Shown: positions 24,597 to 33,124 of the stretch, piece by piece
How positions within the stretch are numbered: position 1 is the first letter of the stretch
How the letters are laid out: each line of letters begins with the position of its first letter
Assembly (NCBI GenBank): GCA_001298555.1
Contig: LJCW01000264.1
Span: 1 to 62,590 of the forward strand
Source: Actinobacteria bacterium OV450
GTDB taxonomy: Bacteria; Actinomycetota; Actinomycetes; Streptomycetales; Streptomycetaceae
Length of the DNA stretch: 62,590 nucleotides
Direction of reading: 5' to 3'
Notes under the pieces: generated by a model
Told to the model about the DNA's origin: nothing
Databases searched by the model: none
What the model saw: only the letters and a program-made list of their open reading frames with translations
Translations under genes and position numbers: made by a program

Positions 24597-25961
24597 ATGA
24601 AGGTGTTCCCACGGCCGCGCAGGGCCGTCCTGATCAACTCGGCGCTCGGAGTGGCGGTCCTCGCGGGCGCCGGCGCCGCGTACGCGGCGGTGACCGGTGG
24701 CAGCGACGGTCCGGCGCGCGGCGGCGCGCGGACCGTGGCGGTCACCAAGGCCACCGTCCTCGCCACCGTGTCCGGCTCGGGATCCCTGAGCTCGCCGAGC
24801 GATGCCGGCGTGAACTTCACCACCGGCGGCCGTCTCACCGAGGTCGACGTCAAGCCGGGTGACAAGGTCACCAAGGGCCAGCAGCTCGGGAAGGTCGATG
24901 CGACCGCCGCGTCGGAGACACTGACCCAGGCCCGGGCCGCACTGGCGGCGGCCCAGGCGAACCTCACCAAGGCCGAGGCGGGTCAGGTGGGTTCGGCCGC
25001 GGGCGGCAGCTCCCCGTCGTCCCGCAGCGGTTCCGCTCCGGCCCCGACGCCGACGCCGACCGTGGACGCGGCGCAGGTGGCCCAGGCCCGCTCCCAGCTC
25101 ACCCAGGCACAGAACGCCGTGGACACCGCGCAGCGCGCCGTGGACGGGACCGTGCTGAAGGCCCCGGCCGCCGGGACGGTCGCGTCCGTGTCGGCGAAGC
25201 CGGGCGACAGCGTCCCGGGTACGAACGGCACCGGCAGCGGCGGCGGCACTGGAGGTACCGGGGGTGGCAGCGGCGGCTCGGGCGGCGGCTCGGGCTCCAC
25301 GAGCTCCGGCTCCTCGTCCTCGCTGTCGGGCTTCGTCGTCCTCACCAACCCGTCCGGAATGCAGGTGACGGCGAACTTCTCGGAGGCCGACGCCCTCAAG
25401 CTGAAGCCCGGCCAGCCCGCCACGGTCACGCTCAACGCGATGTCCGGCAAGGTCCTCAACGCCCAAGTCCTGTCGGTCAGTTCGCTGCCCGTCGGCAGCG
25501 CGTCGTCCTCCGGCGGCGGCAACGCGGGAGGCGGGAGCGCCGTGCAGTACGCGGCGAGCCTCACCATCACCAGCCCCACCGACGACCTGCGCAGCGGCCT
25601 CTGCGCCGCCATCCAGGTCGTCGTCGGCGAGGCGTCGGGCGCCCTGTCGGTCCCGACCGCGGCGGTGTCCGGGACCGGCGCGAACCGTACCGTCACCGTC
25701 GTCAAGACGGACGGCACCACGGTGCGCACTCCGGTCACCGTCGGCCTCGAAGGCGACAGCGCCGACCAGATCCTCAGCGGGCTGACCGAGGGCGAGCAGG
25801 TGCAGCTGACCCCGGTGTCCTCGGCCGGCAACAGCGGCTTCCCGGGCGGCGCCTTCCCCGGCGGGGCCGGGGCCGGTGGCACCCGGGGCCGCGGCGGAGC
25901 CGGGGGGAGCGCCGGCGGGGCCGGCGGCTTCCGCACCGGCGCGGGCGGGGGTGGCCGCTGA
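24597..25961 (+). CDS. Efflux adaptor protein, MacA/HlyD type
   Basis: A 454-residue membrane-fusion-type adaptor. N-terminal membrane anchor (residues 10-30), two lipoyl half-domains (GGRLTEVDVKPGDKVTKGQQ and GTVASVSAKPGDSV) around a helical hairpin of about 80 residues, then a beta-barrel part. Long Gly/Ser-rich linkers interrupt it (around residues 215-245 and at the C-terminus). In Gram-positives such adaptors bridge an ABC permease to the wall. Its stop TGA shares one base with the ATG of the ATPase gene, so expression is coupled. The ATG 24597 lies 34 bases after the last direct repeat. Confidence 0.88.
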   Translation: MKVFPRPRRAVLINSALGVAVLAGAGAAYAAVTGGSDGPARGGARTVAVTKATVLATVSGSGSLSSPSDAGVNFTTGGRLTEVDVKPGDKVTKGQQLGKVDATAASETLTQARAALAAAQANLTKAEAGQVGSAAGGSSPSSRSGSAPAPTPTPTVDAAQVAQARSQLTQAQNAVDTAQRAVDGTVLKAPAAGTVASVSAKPGDSVPGTNGTGSGGGTGGTGGGSGGSGGGSGSTSSGSSSSLSGFVVLTNPSGMQVTANFSEADALKLKPGQPATVTLNAMSGKVLNAQVLSVSSLPVGSASSSGGGNAGGGSAVQYAASLTITSPTDDLRSGLCAAIQVVVGEASGALSVPTAAVSGTGANRTVTVVKTDGTTVRTPVTVGLEGDSADQILSGLTEGEQVQLTPVSSAGNSGFPGGAFPGGAGAGGTRGRGGAGGSAGGAGGFRTGAGGGGR

Positions 25962-26851
25962 TGGCGCCGCCGCCGTGGCCCCGCCGCGCGGCGCGCGGGA
26001 CGCCGCCCGCGACTGCGGCCGTGGCGCCGGAGGAGGACGCAGCGCGGCAGCCCACACCCCCGGTGATCGAAGTACGCGGGCTGATGAAGACCTACGGGCA
26101 CGGCGACGCCGCCGTGCGCGCTCTCGGCGGACCGTTCGATCCGGTCACCGGACTTCGACCGGGCGTCGAACTCGTCGTGGAACAGGGTGACTTCGTTGCG
26201 GTCATGGGCAGCTCGGGCTCGGGCAAGTCGACCCTGATGAACATCCTCGGCTGCCTGGACGTCCCCACCTCGGGCCGCTACCTGCTCGACGGGATCGACG
26301 TGGGCGGCCTGGACGAACACCAGCTCTCGCTCGTGCGCAACCGCAAGATCGGCTTCGTCTTCCAGTCGTTCAACCTGGTGCCGCGCACCAGCGCCGTCGC
26401 GCAGGTGGAACTGCCGCTCGCGTACGCCGGGGTGAAGGCGGCCGAGCGGCGCCGCCGGGCGGTGGCCGCGCTCACCCTGGTCGGCCTGGCCGAACGCCTG
26501 GAGCACCGGCCCAACGAACTCTCCGGCGGCCAGCAGCAGCGCGTCGCGGTGGCCCGTGCGCTGGTCACCACGCCCGCGATGCTGCTCGCCGACGAGCCGA
26601 CCGGAAACCTGGACAGCCACAGCACCGAGGAGGTCCTGTCCCTCGTGGACCGGCTCAACGCGTCCGGACGCACCGTCGTCCTGATCACCCACGAGGACGA
26701 GGTGGCCCGGCACGCCAAGCGGGTCCTGCGCCTGGTGGACGGGCAGATCGTCGAGGACGTACGGCAGGCGCCCGTCGCCGGTCCGCCGCCCGCGATGGCC
26801 GCGGCGCTCGCTCCCGCCGGGACGCACGCCATGACCGGAGGTCAGCGGTGA
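25961..26851 (+). CDS. ABC transporter ATP-binding protein, MacB type
   Basis: A 296-residue ATPase. After a 35-residue Pro/Ala-rich extension come Walker A (GSSGSGKST), the segment FVFQSFNLVPRTSA, signature LSGGQQQR, Walker B LLADEPTGNLD and the switch His in ITHED. It has a short insertion before the first strand (PFDPVTGLRPGVE). It drives the permease encoded next, which it overlaps by 4 bases (GTGA), and forms with the adaptor a MacAB-like exporter for peptides, antibiotics or lipids. Confidence 0.93.
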   Translation: MAPPPWPRRAARGTPPATAAVAPEEDAARQPTPPVIEVRGLMKTYGHGDAAVRALGGPFDPVTGLRPGVELVVEQGDFVAVMGSSGSGKSTLMNILGCLDVPTSGRYLLDGIDVGGLDEHQLSLVRNRKIGFVFQSFNLVPRTSAVAQVELPLAYAGVKAAERRRRAVAALTLVGLAERLEHRPNELSGGQQQRVAVARALVTTPAMLLADEPTGNLDSHSTEEVLSLVDRLNASGRTVVLITHEDEVARHAKRVLRLVDGQIVEDVRQAPVAGPPPAMAAALAPAGTHAMTGGQR

Positions 26852-28065
26852 ACCCGTTCCAGACGCTGCGCTTCGCCCTCGGCGGACTCGCGGCGAACAA
26901 GGTGCGTTCCGCGCTGACCATGCTGGGCGTGCTGATCGGCGTCGCGGCGGTGATCCTGCTGCTCGCCGTCGGGAACGGCTCCTCGCAGGCGGTGAAGGAC
27001 TCCATCGAGAAGCTCGGCACCAACGCCCTGACCGTCTCCTCCGGCAGCGGGTTCGGCGGCGGGCGCTCCGGCTCCGCCACCGGGACGAAGCCGCTGACCG
27101 TCGAGGACGCACGGGCGCTCGCCGACCCTGCGGCGGCGCCGCACATCGAGTCGGTGGCCCCCGAGGTCACCACCTCGCAGACCGCGCTGTACGAGGGCAC
27201 CTCGCACACCGTCGGCCAGGTCGTCGGCACGTACCCGGCGTACTTCAAGGCGTCCAACAGCAAGGTGGCCAAGGGCGACTACTTCAGCGCGGACGACGTA
27301 CTGGCGTCCCGGAAGGTCGCCGTCATCGGCTCGACCACCGCCGCCGGCCTGTTCGGCACGGCCGACCCCGTCGGCAGGAAGGTGGTCCTCGGCGGTACGC
27401 CGCTCACCGTGGTCGGCGTCCTCGCGGCGAAGGGCGGCACCGGGTTCCAGGACCCCGACGACGTGGTGGTCGCCCCGCTGCCCACCGTGCAGAACGCCTT
27501 CACCGGCTTCGGCTCGGTCGGCCAGATCCTCGTCGAGGCCGAGTCCGCGGGGGCGACGGCCGAAGCCCAGAACGAGATCACCACGGTGCTGATGGGGCGG
27601 CACGGCATCAAGGACCCGGCCGCGCTCGACTTCCGGGTGTCGAGCCAGGCGTCCCTGCTGACCACGCAGGAGTCGACGAACAGGACGTTCACGGTGCTGC
27701 TGGGCGCGGTCGCCGCGATCTCCCTGCTGGTCGGGGGGATCGGGATCACCAACATCATGCTGGTCACGGTGACCGAGCGGACCCGTGAGATCGGCATCCG
27801 CAAGGCGATCGGGGCGCCCCGGGGCGTCATCCTGGGCCAGTTCCTCGCCGAGTCGACGCTGCTCTCGCTGATCGGCGGCGGGCTCGGGGTCGCGGCCGGG
27901 CTGATCGGCGCGCACTTCACCATCGCCGGCATCAAGCCGGTCGTCATTCCGGAGTCGGTCGTCGGCGCCTTCGCCATCGCGGTGGTGATCGGGCTGTTCT
28001 TCGGCGGCTACCCGGCCAACCGGGCCGCGAGCCTGCGGCCCATCGAAGCGCTGCGGCACGAGTGA
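26848..28065 (+). CDS. ABC transporter permease, MacB/FtsX type
   Basis: A 405-residue permease: N-terminal helix (TMLGVLIGVAAVILLLAVG), a large extracytoplasmic MacB periplasmic-core domain (residues 45-270) and three C-terminal helices with the coupling segment TREIGIRKAIGAPRGVILGQ. It starts with GTG at 26848, inside the end of the ATPase gene. It has the usual MacB permease length but lacks the ATPase fusion of Gram-negative MacB. Third gene of the operon. Confidence 0.93.
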   Translation: MNPFQTLRFALGGLAANKVRSALTMLGVLIGVAAVILLLAVGNGSSQAVKDSIEKLGTNALTVSSGSGFGGGRSGSATGTKPLTVEDARALADPAAAPHIESVAPEVTTSQTALYEGTSHTVGQVVGTYPAYFKASNSKVAKGDYFSADDVLASRKVAVIGSTTAAGLFGTADPVGRKVVLGGTPLTVVGVLAAKGGTGFQDPDDVVVAPLPTVQNAFTGFGSVGQILVEAESAGATAEAQNEITTVLMGRHGIKDPAALDFRVSSQASLLTTQESTNRTFTVLLGAVAAISLLVGGIGITNIMLVTVTERTREIGIRKAIGAPRGVILGQFLAESTLLSLIGGGLGVAAGLIGAHFTIAGIKPVVIPESVVGAFAIAVVIGLFFGGYPANRAASLRPIEALRHE

Positions 28066-28097
28066 GCCGGCACACGCAGGAACAGGGAGAAGCTGAC

Positions 28098-28916
28098 ATG
28101 GCACGACGCCGCACCGAACCGGAGCAGCAGCCCGAGGCGGGCGGGGACCGGTTCGCTCCGTTCGCCGAGGTGTTCACCGCCTCGGCCGCCGCGGACCCCA
28201 CCGCGGATTCCGGCGCGGATTCCGGCGCGGACGCCACCGCGGACGCCACCGCGGACTCCACCGGGCCACACCTCGCGGCGGCGGGACCCGGGACGGATCC
28301 CGCGGCCGATCCCGAGAGGATCCTTTCCGAACCTCCTGACACCCGGGACATATCTGCCGAACTCGCCGCTCCGCCGCGGCCTCGACTGCCCTGGCTGACC
28401 CTGCTGCTCTCGGGCGGCGTGGTGGCCGGCCTCGCGTTCACCGGGGGCGCCCTCGTCGAGAAGAGCCACCTCCAGGGGTCCGCCGGAGCCGGGTTCGGCA
28501 ACGGCGCCGCGGGCCGGAACTTCGCCGCCGGGGCGGGTGGCGGCCAAGGGCGTACCGGCTCCGGTCAGGCCCAGGGAGCCGCCGGTCAGGGCCGCACCGG
28601 GGGCGGGCAGAACGGCCAGTGGCAGGGCTTCGGGGGCGGGACGGGCGGCCCGGCCGCCGGGGGCGGCGTCACCACCGGTACGGTGAAGCTCGTCGACGGC
28701 ACCACCCTCTACGTCACCGACACCCAGGGCAACGTCGTCAAGGTGACCACGGACGGCAGCACCCAGATCACCCAGGCCAAGGCCGGCAAGGTCGCCGACC
28801 TCCAGCCGGGGCAGACCGTGACCGTGCGGGGCAGCCGCAACGACTCCGGCGACGTCGCCGCGACGACCGTCGCGCAGGGCGGCCCGGGATCATTCGCGGG
28901 CGGCGGCCGGGGCTGA
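28098..28916 (+). CDS. Membrane-anchored protein with DUF5666-like domain
   Basis: A 272-residue protein: cytoplasmic part with short Ala/Asp repeats (ADSGADSGADATADATAD), one membrane helix (LTLLLSGGVVAGLAFTGGAL), a Gly/Gln-rich linker, and an outer small beta domain (GTVKLVDGTTLYVTDTQGNV, TITQ-type turn, QTVTVRGSRNDSGDV) like the DUF5666/OB-type modules. The ATG at 28098 is preferred over the GTG at 28062 (which overlaps the permease stop) because GGGAGAAG lies 6 bases before it. Encoded inside the efflux operon, it is likely an accessory or sensing part of the exporter. Confidence 0.8.
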   Translation: MARRRTEPEQQPEAGGDRFAPFAEVFTASAAADPTADSGADSGADATADATADSTGPHLAAAGPGTDPAADPERILSEPPDTRDISAELAAPPRPRLPWLTLLLSGGVVAGLAFTGGALVEKSHLQGSAGAGFGNGAAGRNFAAGAGGGQGRTGSGQAQGAAGQGRTGGGQNGQWQGFGGGTGGPAAGGGVTTGTVKLVDGTTLYVTDTQGNVVKVTTDGSTQITQAKAGKVADLQPGQTVTVRGSRNDSGDVAATTVAQGGPGSFAGGGRG

Positions 28917-28939
28917 GCGCAAGAGGGAGGGAAGCCCCT

Positions 28940-29677
28940 TTGGACAGGGACAGGGACACGGCCACGCCCGAGGCGAGCCTGCTGGTCGTCGACGACGAGC
29001 CGAACATCCGGGAACTGCTGTCCGCCTCGCTGCGGTTCGTCGGCTTCCGGGTCATCTCGGCGGCGAGCGGCGCCGACGCGCTGGCGGCGGTCGCCACGGA
29101 GCGGCCCGACCTGGTGCTGCTCGATGTGATGCTGCCCGACATCAGCGGGTTCGCCGTCGTACGGCGGCTGCGCGAGGTGGCCGGCGGCGGGGCCGGGGCC
29201 GACCACCTCCCGGTGCTGTTCCTCACCGCGAAGGACGGGGTCGACGACAAGATCAGCGGGCTGACGGCGGGTGGCGACGACTACGTCACCAAGCCGTTCA
29301 GCCTGGAGGAGCTGATCGCCCGGATCCGCGCGATCCTGCGCCGCACCGGCGCTCCGACGGGCGAGGGCCGCCTGATCGCGGGCGACCTCGAACTCGACCC
29401 GGTGGGCCACCAGGTGCTGCGCGGCGGCCGGCCCGTGTCCCTGTCCCCCACCGAGTTCAAGCTGCTGGCGTACCTGATGACCCACGCCGACCGCGTCGTC
29501 TCCAAGATGCAGATCCTCGAACACGTGTGGGCGTACGACTTCGGCGGCGACCTCAGCATCGTCGAGTCGTACATCTCGTACGTGCGCCGCAAGGTGGACT
29601 CGGGCGCGGACGGCGCCACCAAGCTCATCCACACCGTGCGCGGCATCGGGTACGTCCTGCGCCGCCCGCAGACCTGA
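28940..29677 (+). CDS. OmpR/PhoB-family response regulator
   Basis: A 245-residue DNA-binding regulator. The receiver domain has VVDDEPN (acid pocket), LLDVMLPD (phospho-acceptor Asp near residue 61) and FLTAKD / VTKPF (switch Thr/Lys). The C-terminal winged helix (LSPTEFKLLAYLMTHADRVV, IVESYISYVRRKVD, VRGIGYVL) is typical of OmpR. The start is TTG at 28940, chosen for the strong GGGAGGGAAG 7 bases ahead; no ATG or GTG fits. It is one base from the kinase gene. The 11-bp direct repeats before the operon are its probable binding site. Confidence 0.92.
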   Translation: MDRDRDTATPEASLLVVDDEPNIRELLSASLRFVGFRVISAASGADALAAVATERPDLVLLDVMLPDISGFAVVRRLREVAGGGAGADHLPVLFLTAKDGVDDKISGLTAGGDDYVTKPFSLEELIARIRAILRRTGAPTGEGRLIAGDLELDPVGHQVLRGGRPVSLSPTEFKLLAYLMTHADRVVSKMQILEHVWAYDFGGDLSIVESYISYVRRKVDSGADGATKLIHTVRGIGYVLRRPQT

Positions 29678-29678
29678 C

Positions 29679-31178
29679 ATGGCGGGACGGACGAGGCGGT
29701 TCGCCCGCCGGTTCGCGCACCGGTTCACCGGCCTGTCCCTGCGCTCGCGGCTCGTGCTGCTCTCGATGGCGCTGGTCGCCCTCGGGCTGACCGTCAGCGA
29801 CACCGTCGTCCTCGGCTCGGTGCGCGCCCGGCTGGTGGGGCGGGTGGACCAGCAGCTCGAACGGTTCGGGGACTCGGTGGCGTACCGGGTCCGGGCCGAG
29901 GGCACCCCGCAGACGCACCCCGGCCGGGTGGCCGGCCGGCGGGCCTGGCTGCCGAGCCAGTACGTGGTGGCGTTCGCCGACGCCGACGGGAAGGTGTCGG
30001 ACCAGTTCCGCCAGCCCGTCGTGGCCGGGGATCCGGGCCCGTCGTGGCCGACGATGGACGCGGCGCAGCTGCGCGCCAGGTTCGGCCGGGCGTTCGAGGT
30101 GCCGAGCGACCACGGGTCCGGCACCTGGTGGGTGCTGATCGTTCCGGTGGGCAGCGACGACCCCCGGCTGCCCACGGGCGTGCTCGTCGCGGCGCCGCTG
30201 GCCGACGTGACCTCCACCCTGGACAGTCTGGCCACCGCCTTCGAACTCATCGGCGTCGTGGTGTCGCTGCTGCTCGCCGCGGCCGGCTGGTTCGCGGTAC
30301 GGGCGGGCCTGCGGCCGCTGAGGCGGATCGAGGAGACCGCGGCGGAGATCTCCGCCGGGCGCCCGCTGTCGCACCGCATGCCGGACGCCTCGCCGCGCAC
30401 CGAGACGGGGCGGCTGAGCAGCGCACTGAACGGAATGCTCGCGCAGATCGAGTCGGCGTTCGCGGTCCGCGCCGCGTCGGAGGAGCAGATGCGCCGCTTC
30501 GTCGCCGACGCGAGTCACGAACTGCGGACGCCGCTGGCCGGCATCCGCGGCTTCGCCGAGCTGTACCGGATGGGCGCCCTCGCCGACGAGGCGGACGTAC
30601 GGCGGACCATGGGCCGGATCGAGAGCGAGGCGGTGCGGCTCAGCGGTCTCGTGGAGGACCTGCTGACCCTGGTCCGTATGGACGAGCAGCGTCCGCTGGA
30701 GCTCGCGCCGATGGACCTGCGCACGCTCGCTGTCGATGCCCTGCACGACACCCGGGCGCTGGACCCGGCGCGGGAAGTGGCGCTGACCGGCCCCGGCGGC
30801 GTCGGCCCGCCCGGCCCCGCGCCGGTGAACGGGGACGAGGCACGGCTGCGCCAGGTGGTCGCCAACCTGGTCGGCAACGCCGTCGCACACACGCCCGCGG
30901 GTTCCCCGGTGCGGATCGGGGTGGGCGGCGCGGACGGCCACGGCCTGATCGAGGTCGCCGACTCCGGGCCGGGTCTCACTGCGGAGCAGGCGGCCCGGGT
31001 CTTCGAAAGGTTCTACCGGGTGGACGCCTCGCGCAGTCGGCAGGCGGGCGGCGGGGCGGGCCTGGGCCTGGCGATCGCCTCCGCACTCGTCCGGGCACAC
31101 GGCGGCGAACTGGAGGTGGAGACCACGCCGGGCGGCGGAGCGCTGTTCCGGGTCCGCCTGCGGTCGGCAGGGCACTGA
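29679..31178 (+). CDS. Sensor histidine kinase
   Basis: A 499-residue membrane kinase, partner of the response regulator just upstream. Two membrane helices (LVLLSMALVALGLTVSDTVV and FELIGVVVSLLLAAAGWFAV) frame an extracellular sensor domain of about 120 residues; then HAMP (LRPLRRIEETAAEISAG), the phospho-acceptor His in DASHELRTPLAGIRGFAEL, and the ATPase boxes N (VVANLVGNAVAHT), G1 (VADSGPG) and G2 (GLGLAIASALV). As last gene of the efflux operon it probably senses the exported compound or envelope damage. Confidence 0.93.
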   Translation: MAGRTRRFARRFAHRFTGLSLRSRLVLLSMALVALGLTVSDTVVLGSVRARLVGRVDQQLERFGDSVAYRVRAEGTPQTHPGRVAGRRAWLPSQYVVAFADADGKVSDQFRQPVVAGDPGPSWPTMDAAQLRARFGRAFEVPSDHGSGTWWVLIVPVGSDDPRLPTGVLVAAPLADVTSTLDSLATAFELIGVVVSLLLAAAGWFAVRAGLRPLRRIEETAAEISAGRPLSHRMPDASPRTETGRLSSALNGMLAQIESAFAVRAASEEQMRRFVADASHELRTPLAGIRGFAELYRMGALADEADVRRTMGRIESEAVRLSGLVEDLLTLVRMDEQRPLELAPMDLRTLAVDALHDTRALDPAREVALTGPGGVGPPGPAPVNGDEARLRQVVANLVGNAVAHTPAGSPVRIGVGGADGHGLIEVADSGPGLTAEQAARVFERFYRVDASRSRQAGGGAGLGLAIASALVRAHGGELEVETTPGGGALFRVRLRSAGH

Positions 31179-31234
31179 CGGGGCCGACGGGCTGCCGGTT
31201 CGGCGGCCCCGGCCCGGCGGCAGCTACGTCGGCG

Positions 31235-32338
31235 TCACCTCAGGCCGATCTCCTCGCACGCGGCCCGGTACCTCTCGGTGCAGATCTCGGCGACGCTCCA
31301 CACGCCGTCCTCGACCACCGTGGTCTTGATGTTGTTCTTGGTGAGCGCGATGCCCGGGACGAGCACCGAGGGCACGCCCTTGGTGCTCGGGCTGTCCACG
31401 ATCTGGTTGATGAGACTGTCGATCTTCTCGCCCTGGGCCAGGGCGACGGCCATCTCCGCCGCGGCCGCGGCCTCGGGGGCGTACTGCTTGTAGACGCTCA
31501 TGTACTGCTCGCCCGACACGACGCGCTGCACGCCGGCGAGTTCGGCGTCCTGGCCGGTGACCGGGGGCAGCGGGGAGACCCCGGCGGCCTTGAGGGCGGC
31601 GATGATGCCACCGGCCATGCCGTCGTTGGCGGAGTAGACGCCGGCTATCTTGCCCTTGCCGAGGGCCGCGATGGCGGCGGCCATGTTCGCGTTGGCGTTC
31701 TCCGGCTTCCAGTCGAGGGTGTCGTACTCCTTGCCGATGGTCACCTTGCCGTCGAGGACGGAGTGCGCGCCGGATTTGAACTGCTTGGCGTTCGGGTCGG
31801 TGACCGAGCCGTTCATCATGACGATCTGGCCGGGGCCGGCCTTGTCGCCCAGCGCGTCCAGCAGGGCCTTGCCCTGGACCTTGCCGACGTCCTCGTTGTC
31901 GAAGGACGTGTACGCGTCGATCGGGCCTTCGGCCAGACGGTCGTAGGCGACGACGGGGATTTTGGCGTCCTTGGCCTTCTTGACCGCGCCGGCGATGGCC
32001 TTGGCGTCGACCGCGTCGATGATCAGGACATCCACTTTGCGGGAGATCATCGCTTCGACCTGGGCGTTCTGGGCGGCCGCGTCCTGCTTGGCATTGGCGT
32101 AGACCACTTCGCCCTTACCGCGCGTGAATTTGGCGACCTGCTTCTCGATCAGCGGCTTGTCGAACTTCTCGTAGCGCGCGGTCTGATTCTCCGGAAGCAG
32201 GAGGCCGACCTTGATCGCCTCCTTGCCGGAGCCGCCCGATTTTCCGACCGTGCCGTCCGAGCTTCCGCAGGCGGCGAGCGAGACGGTCATGGCGGATGCA
32301 GCGGCGACGACGACGGCCCGACCGAGATGTGCGTTCAC
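31235..32338 (-). CDS. Xylose/ribose-type sugar-binding lipoprotein (XylF-like), orphan
   Basis: A 367-residue lipoprotein (lipobox LAAC) of the periplasmic-binding family 4 (xylose, galactose, ribose). Typical segments: VGLLLPENQTARYEKFDKP, VDVLIIDAVDA, YDRLAEGPIDAYTSFDNEDV, YSANDGMAGGIIAALKAAG and TGQDAELAGVQRVVSGEQYM. It starts with GTG at 32338, with GGGAGG 9 bases ahead. In most genomes this gene is followed by xylG and xylH, but here the ATPase and permease are absent: the histidine-kinase gene comes head-to-head. It must use a transporter encoded elsewhere or act as a sensor. Confidence 0.9.
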   Translation of the reverse strand: MNAHLGRAVVVAAASAMTVSLAACGSSDGTVGKSGGSGKEAIKVGLLLPENQTARYEKFDKPLIEKQVAKFTRGKGEVVYANAKQDAAAQNAQVEAMISRKVDVLIIDAVDAKAIAGAVKKAKDAKIPVVAYDRLAEGPIDAYTSFDNEDVGKVQGKALLDALGDKAGPGQIVMMNGSVTDPNAKQFKSGAHSVLDGKVTIGKEYDTLDWKPENANANMAAAIAALGKGKIAGVYSANDGMAGGIIAALKAAGVSPLPPVTGQDAELAGVQRVVSGEQYMSVYKQYAPEAAAAAEMAVALAQGEKIDSLINQIVDSPSTKGVPSVLVPGIALTKNNIKTTVVEDGVWSVAEICTERYRAACEEIGLR

Positions 32339-32434
32339 GACGTAAACCTCCCTGAACAGGCCGTGTCCGTCCGGCCGAGGTAAACGCAGTCAACTCGGCG
32401 TTACGACTGTCGTCAAGAAGTGAATTATTAACGA

Positions 32435-32452
32435 GATGGCAACGTTGCCATC
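32435..32452. promoter_or_regulatory. LacI-type operator upstream of the xylF-like gene
   Basis: A perfect 18-bp palindrome GATGGCAACGTTGCCATC with the central CG typical of LacI-family sites. On the minus strand it is followed by TAATAAT (about 32423-32429), a plausible -10, so the site would cover the -35 region. The regulator is not encoded here. Confidence 0.8.
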
Positions 32453-32540
32453 ACGCTCCGCATCCACGCAATTCAGTCAATAGGAGGTCCTTTCCCTACG
32501 ATTCGCTTCGTGACTCTAATTCAACTTATGAAGAGGTGGT

Positions 32541-32555
32541 AAAGGCCCGGCCTTT
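32541..32555. terminator. Small palindrome at the end of the GNAT remnant
   Basis: AAAGGCC and GGCCTTT around one C, 51 bases after the GNAT stop in its direction. Short stem, so a weak terminator at best. Confidence 0.35.
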
Positions 32556-32605
32556 CCGGGGAGGCACCGCGGCCGAGCCGTCGGCGCCTCCCGCGGGACG
32601 AGGCG

Positions 32606-33064
32606 TCAGGCGCCGGCCGGGTGGCGCGGAGCGCGGCGCATCGGCCACAGGGCCGGTCCGCCGCCCGGGAGTTGGACCTCCCCGAGCACCGCGAAGCCGA
32701 AGTGCTCGCAGAAGGGGTGGTTGGCCGGTTTGGAGGATTCCAGGCAGACCGGGAGGCCTGCCGCGTCGGCCCTGGCGAGGCCCGAGCGGAGCAGGGCGGC
32801 GCCATGGCCCCGCCCCTGCGCGGCCGGATCCGCGCCGACCACGGCGAGGTACCAGTGCGGCTCCTGCGGTCCGGCCGCGGCGGCCTCCTGCGCGGCCTGC
32901 CGGAAGAGCGGAGCCCGGTCGCCCGGGATCTCCGAGAGCTCCCGGATGGTTTCGGCGTCGGGGACGGCCTTGTCCTGCGCGCCCGGCGGAACCCAGAACG
33001 CGGCCGCCGACCCGGTGTACGCCCGCACCGGGGCGACGCACGGACACCGCTCCGGGTCTTGCAT
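32606..33064 (-). pseudogene. 5'-truncated GNAT acetyltransferase
   Basis: From the ATG at 33064 a 152-residue frame reads through the second half of a GNAT acetyltransferase: the entry AAAFWVPPG, then EPHWYLAVVGADPAAQGRGHG (acetyl-CoA-binding motif A, Q-x-x-G-x-G/H) and CEHFGFAVLGEVQLPGG (motif B). Family members of this type are about 200 residues; the first strands and helices of the fold (about 50-75 residues) are missing and replaced by a short unrelated start with CPCVAPVRAY. Upstream is the operator of the divergent aldolase operon. It is probably inactive, though a short functional form cannot be ruled out. Confidence 0.6.
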
Positions 33065-33066
33065 GT

Positions 33067-33105
33067 TGCGTCCACTGGACGCAAGATATGCGTCCAACGG
33101 ACGCA
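33067..33105. promoter_or_regulatory. Two tandem palindromic operators, TetR-type
   Basis: TGCGTCCACTGGACGCA (33067-33083), a perfect 17-bp palindrome, and TGCGTCCAACGGACGCA (33089-33105), 7-bp arms around AAC. Their centres are 22 bases apart, two helical turns, so two dimers could bind on one face. A weak promoter (TTGCAT at 33059, AAGATA at 33083) would be covered. The TetR gene of the downstream operon is the natural ligand. Confidence 0.75.
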
Positions 33106-33124
33106 CAATGGAGTGAGGCGGGCC

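Noticed and set aside
32516..32540. Ten-codon frame (GTG to TAA) with an upstream AGGAGG
   Set aside because: Spacing from AGGAGG is more than 20 bases and no gene follows on this strand that it could attenuate.
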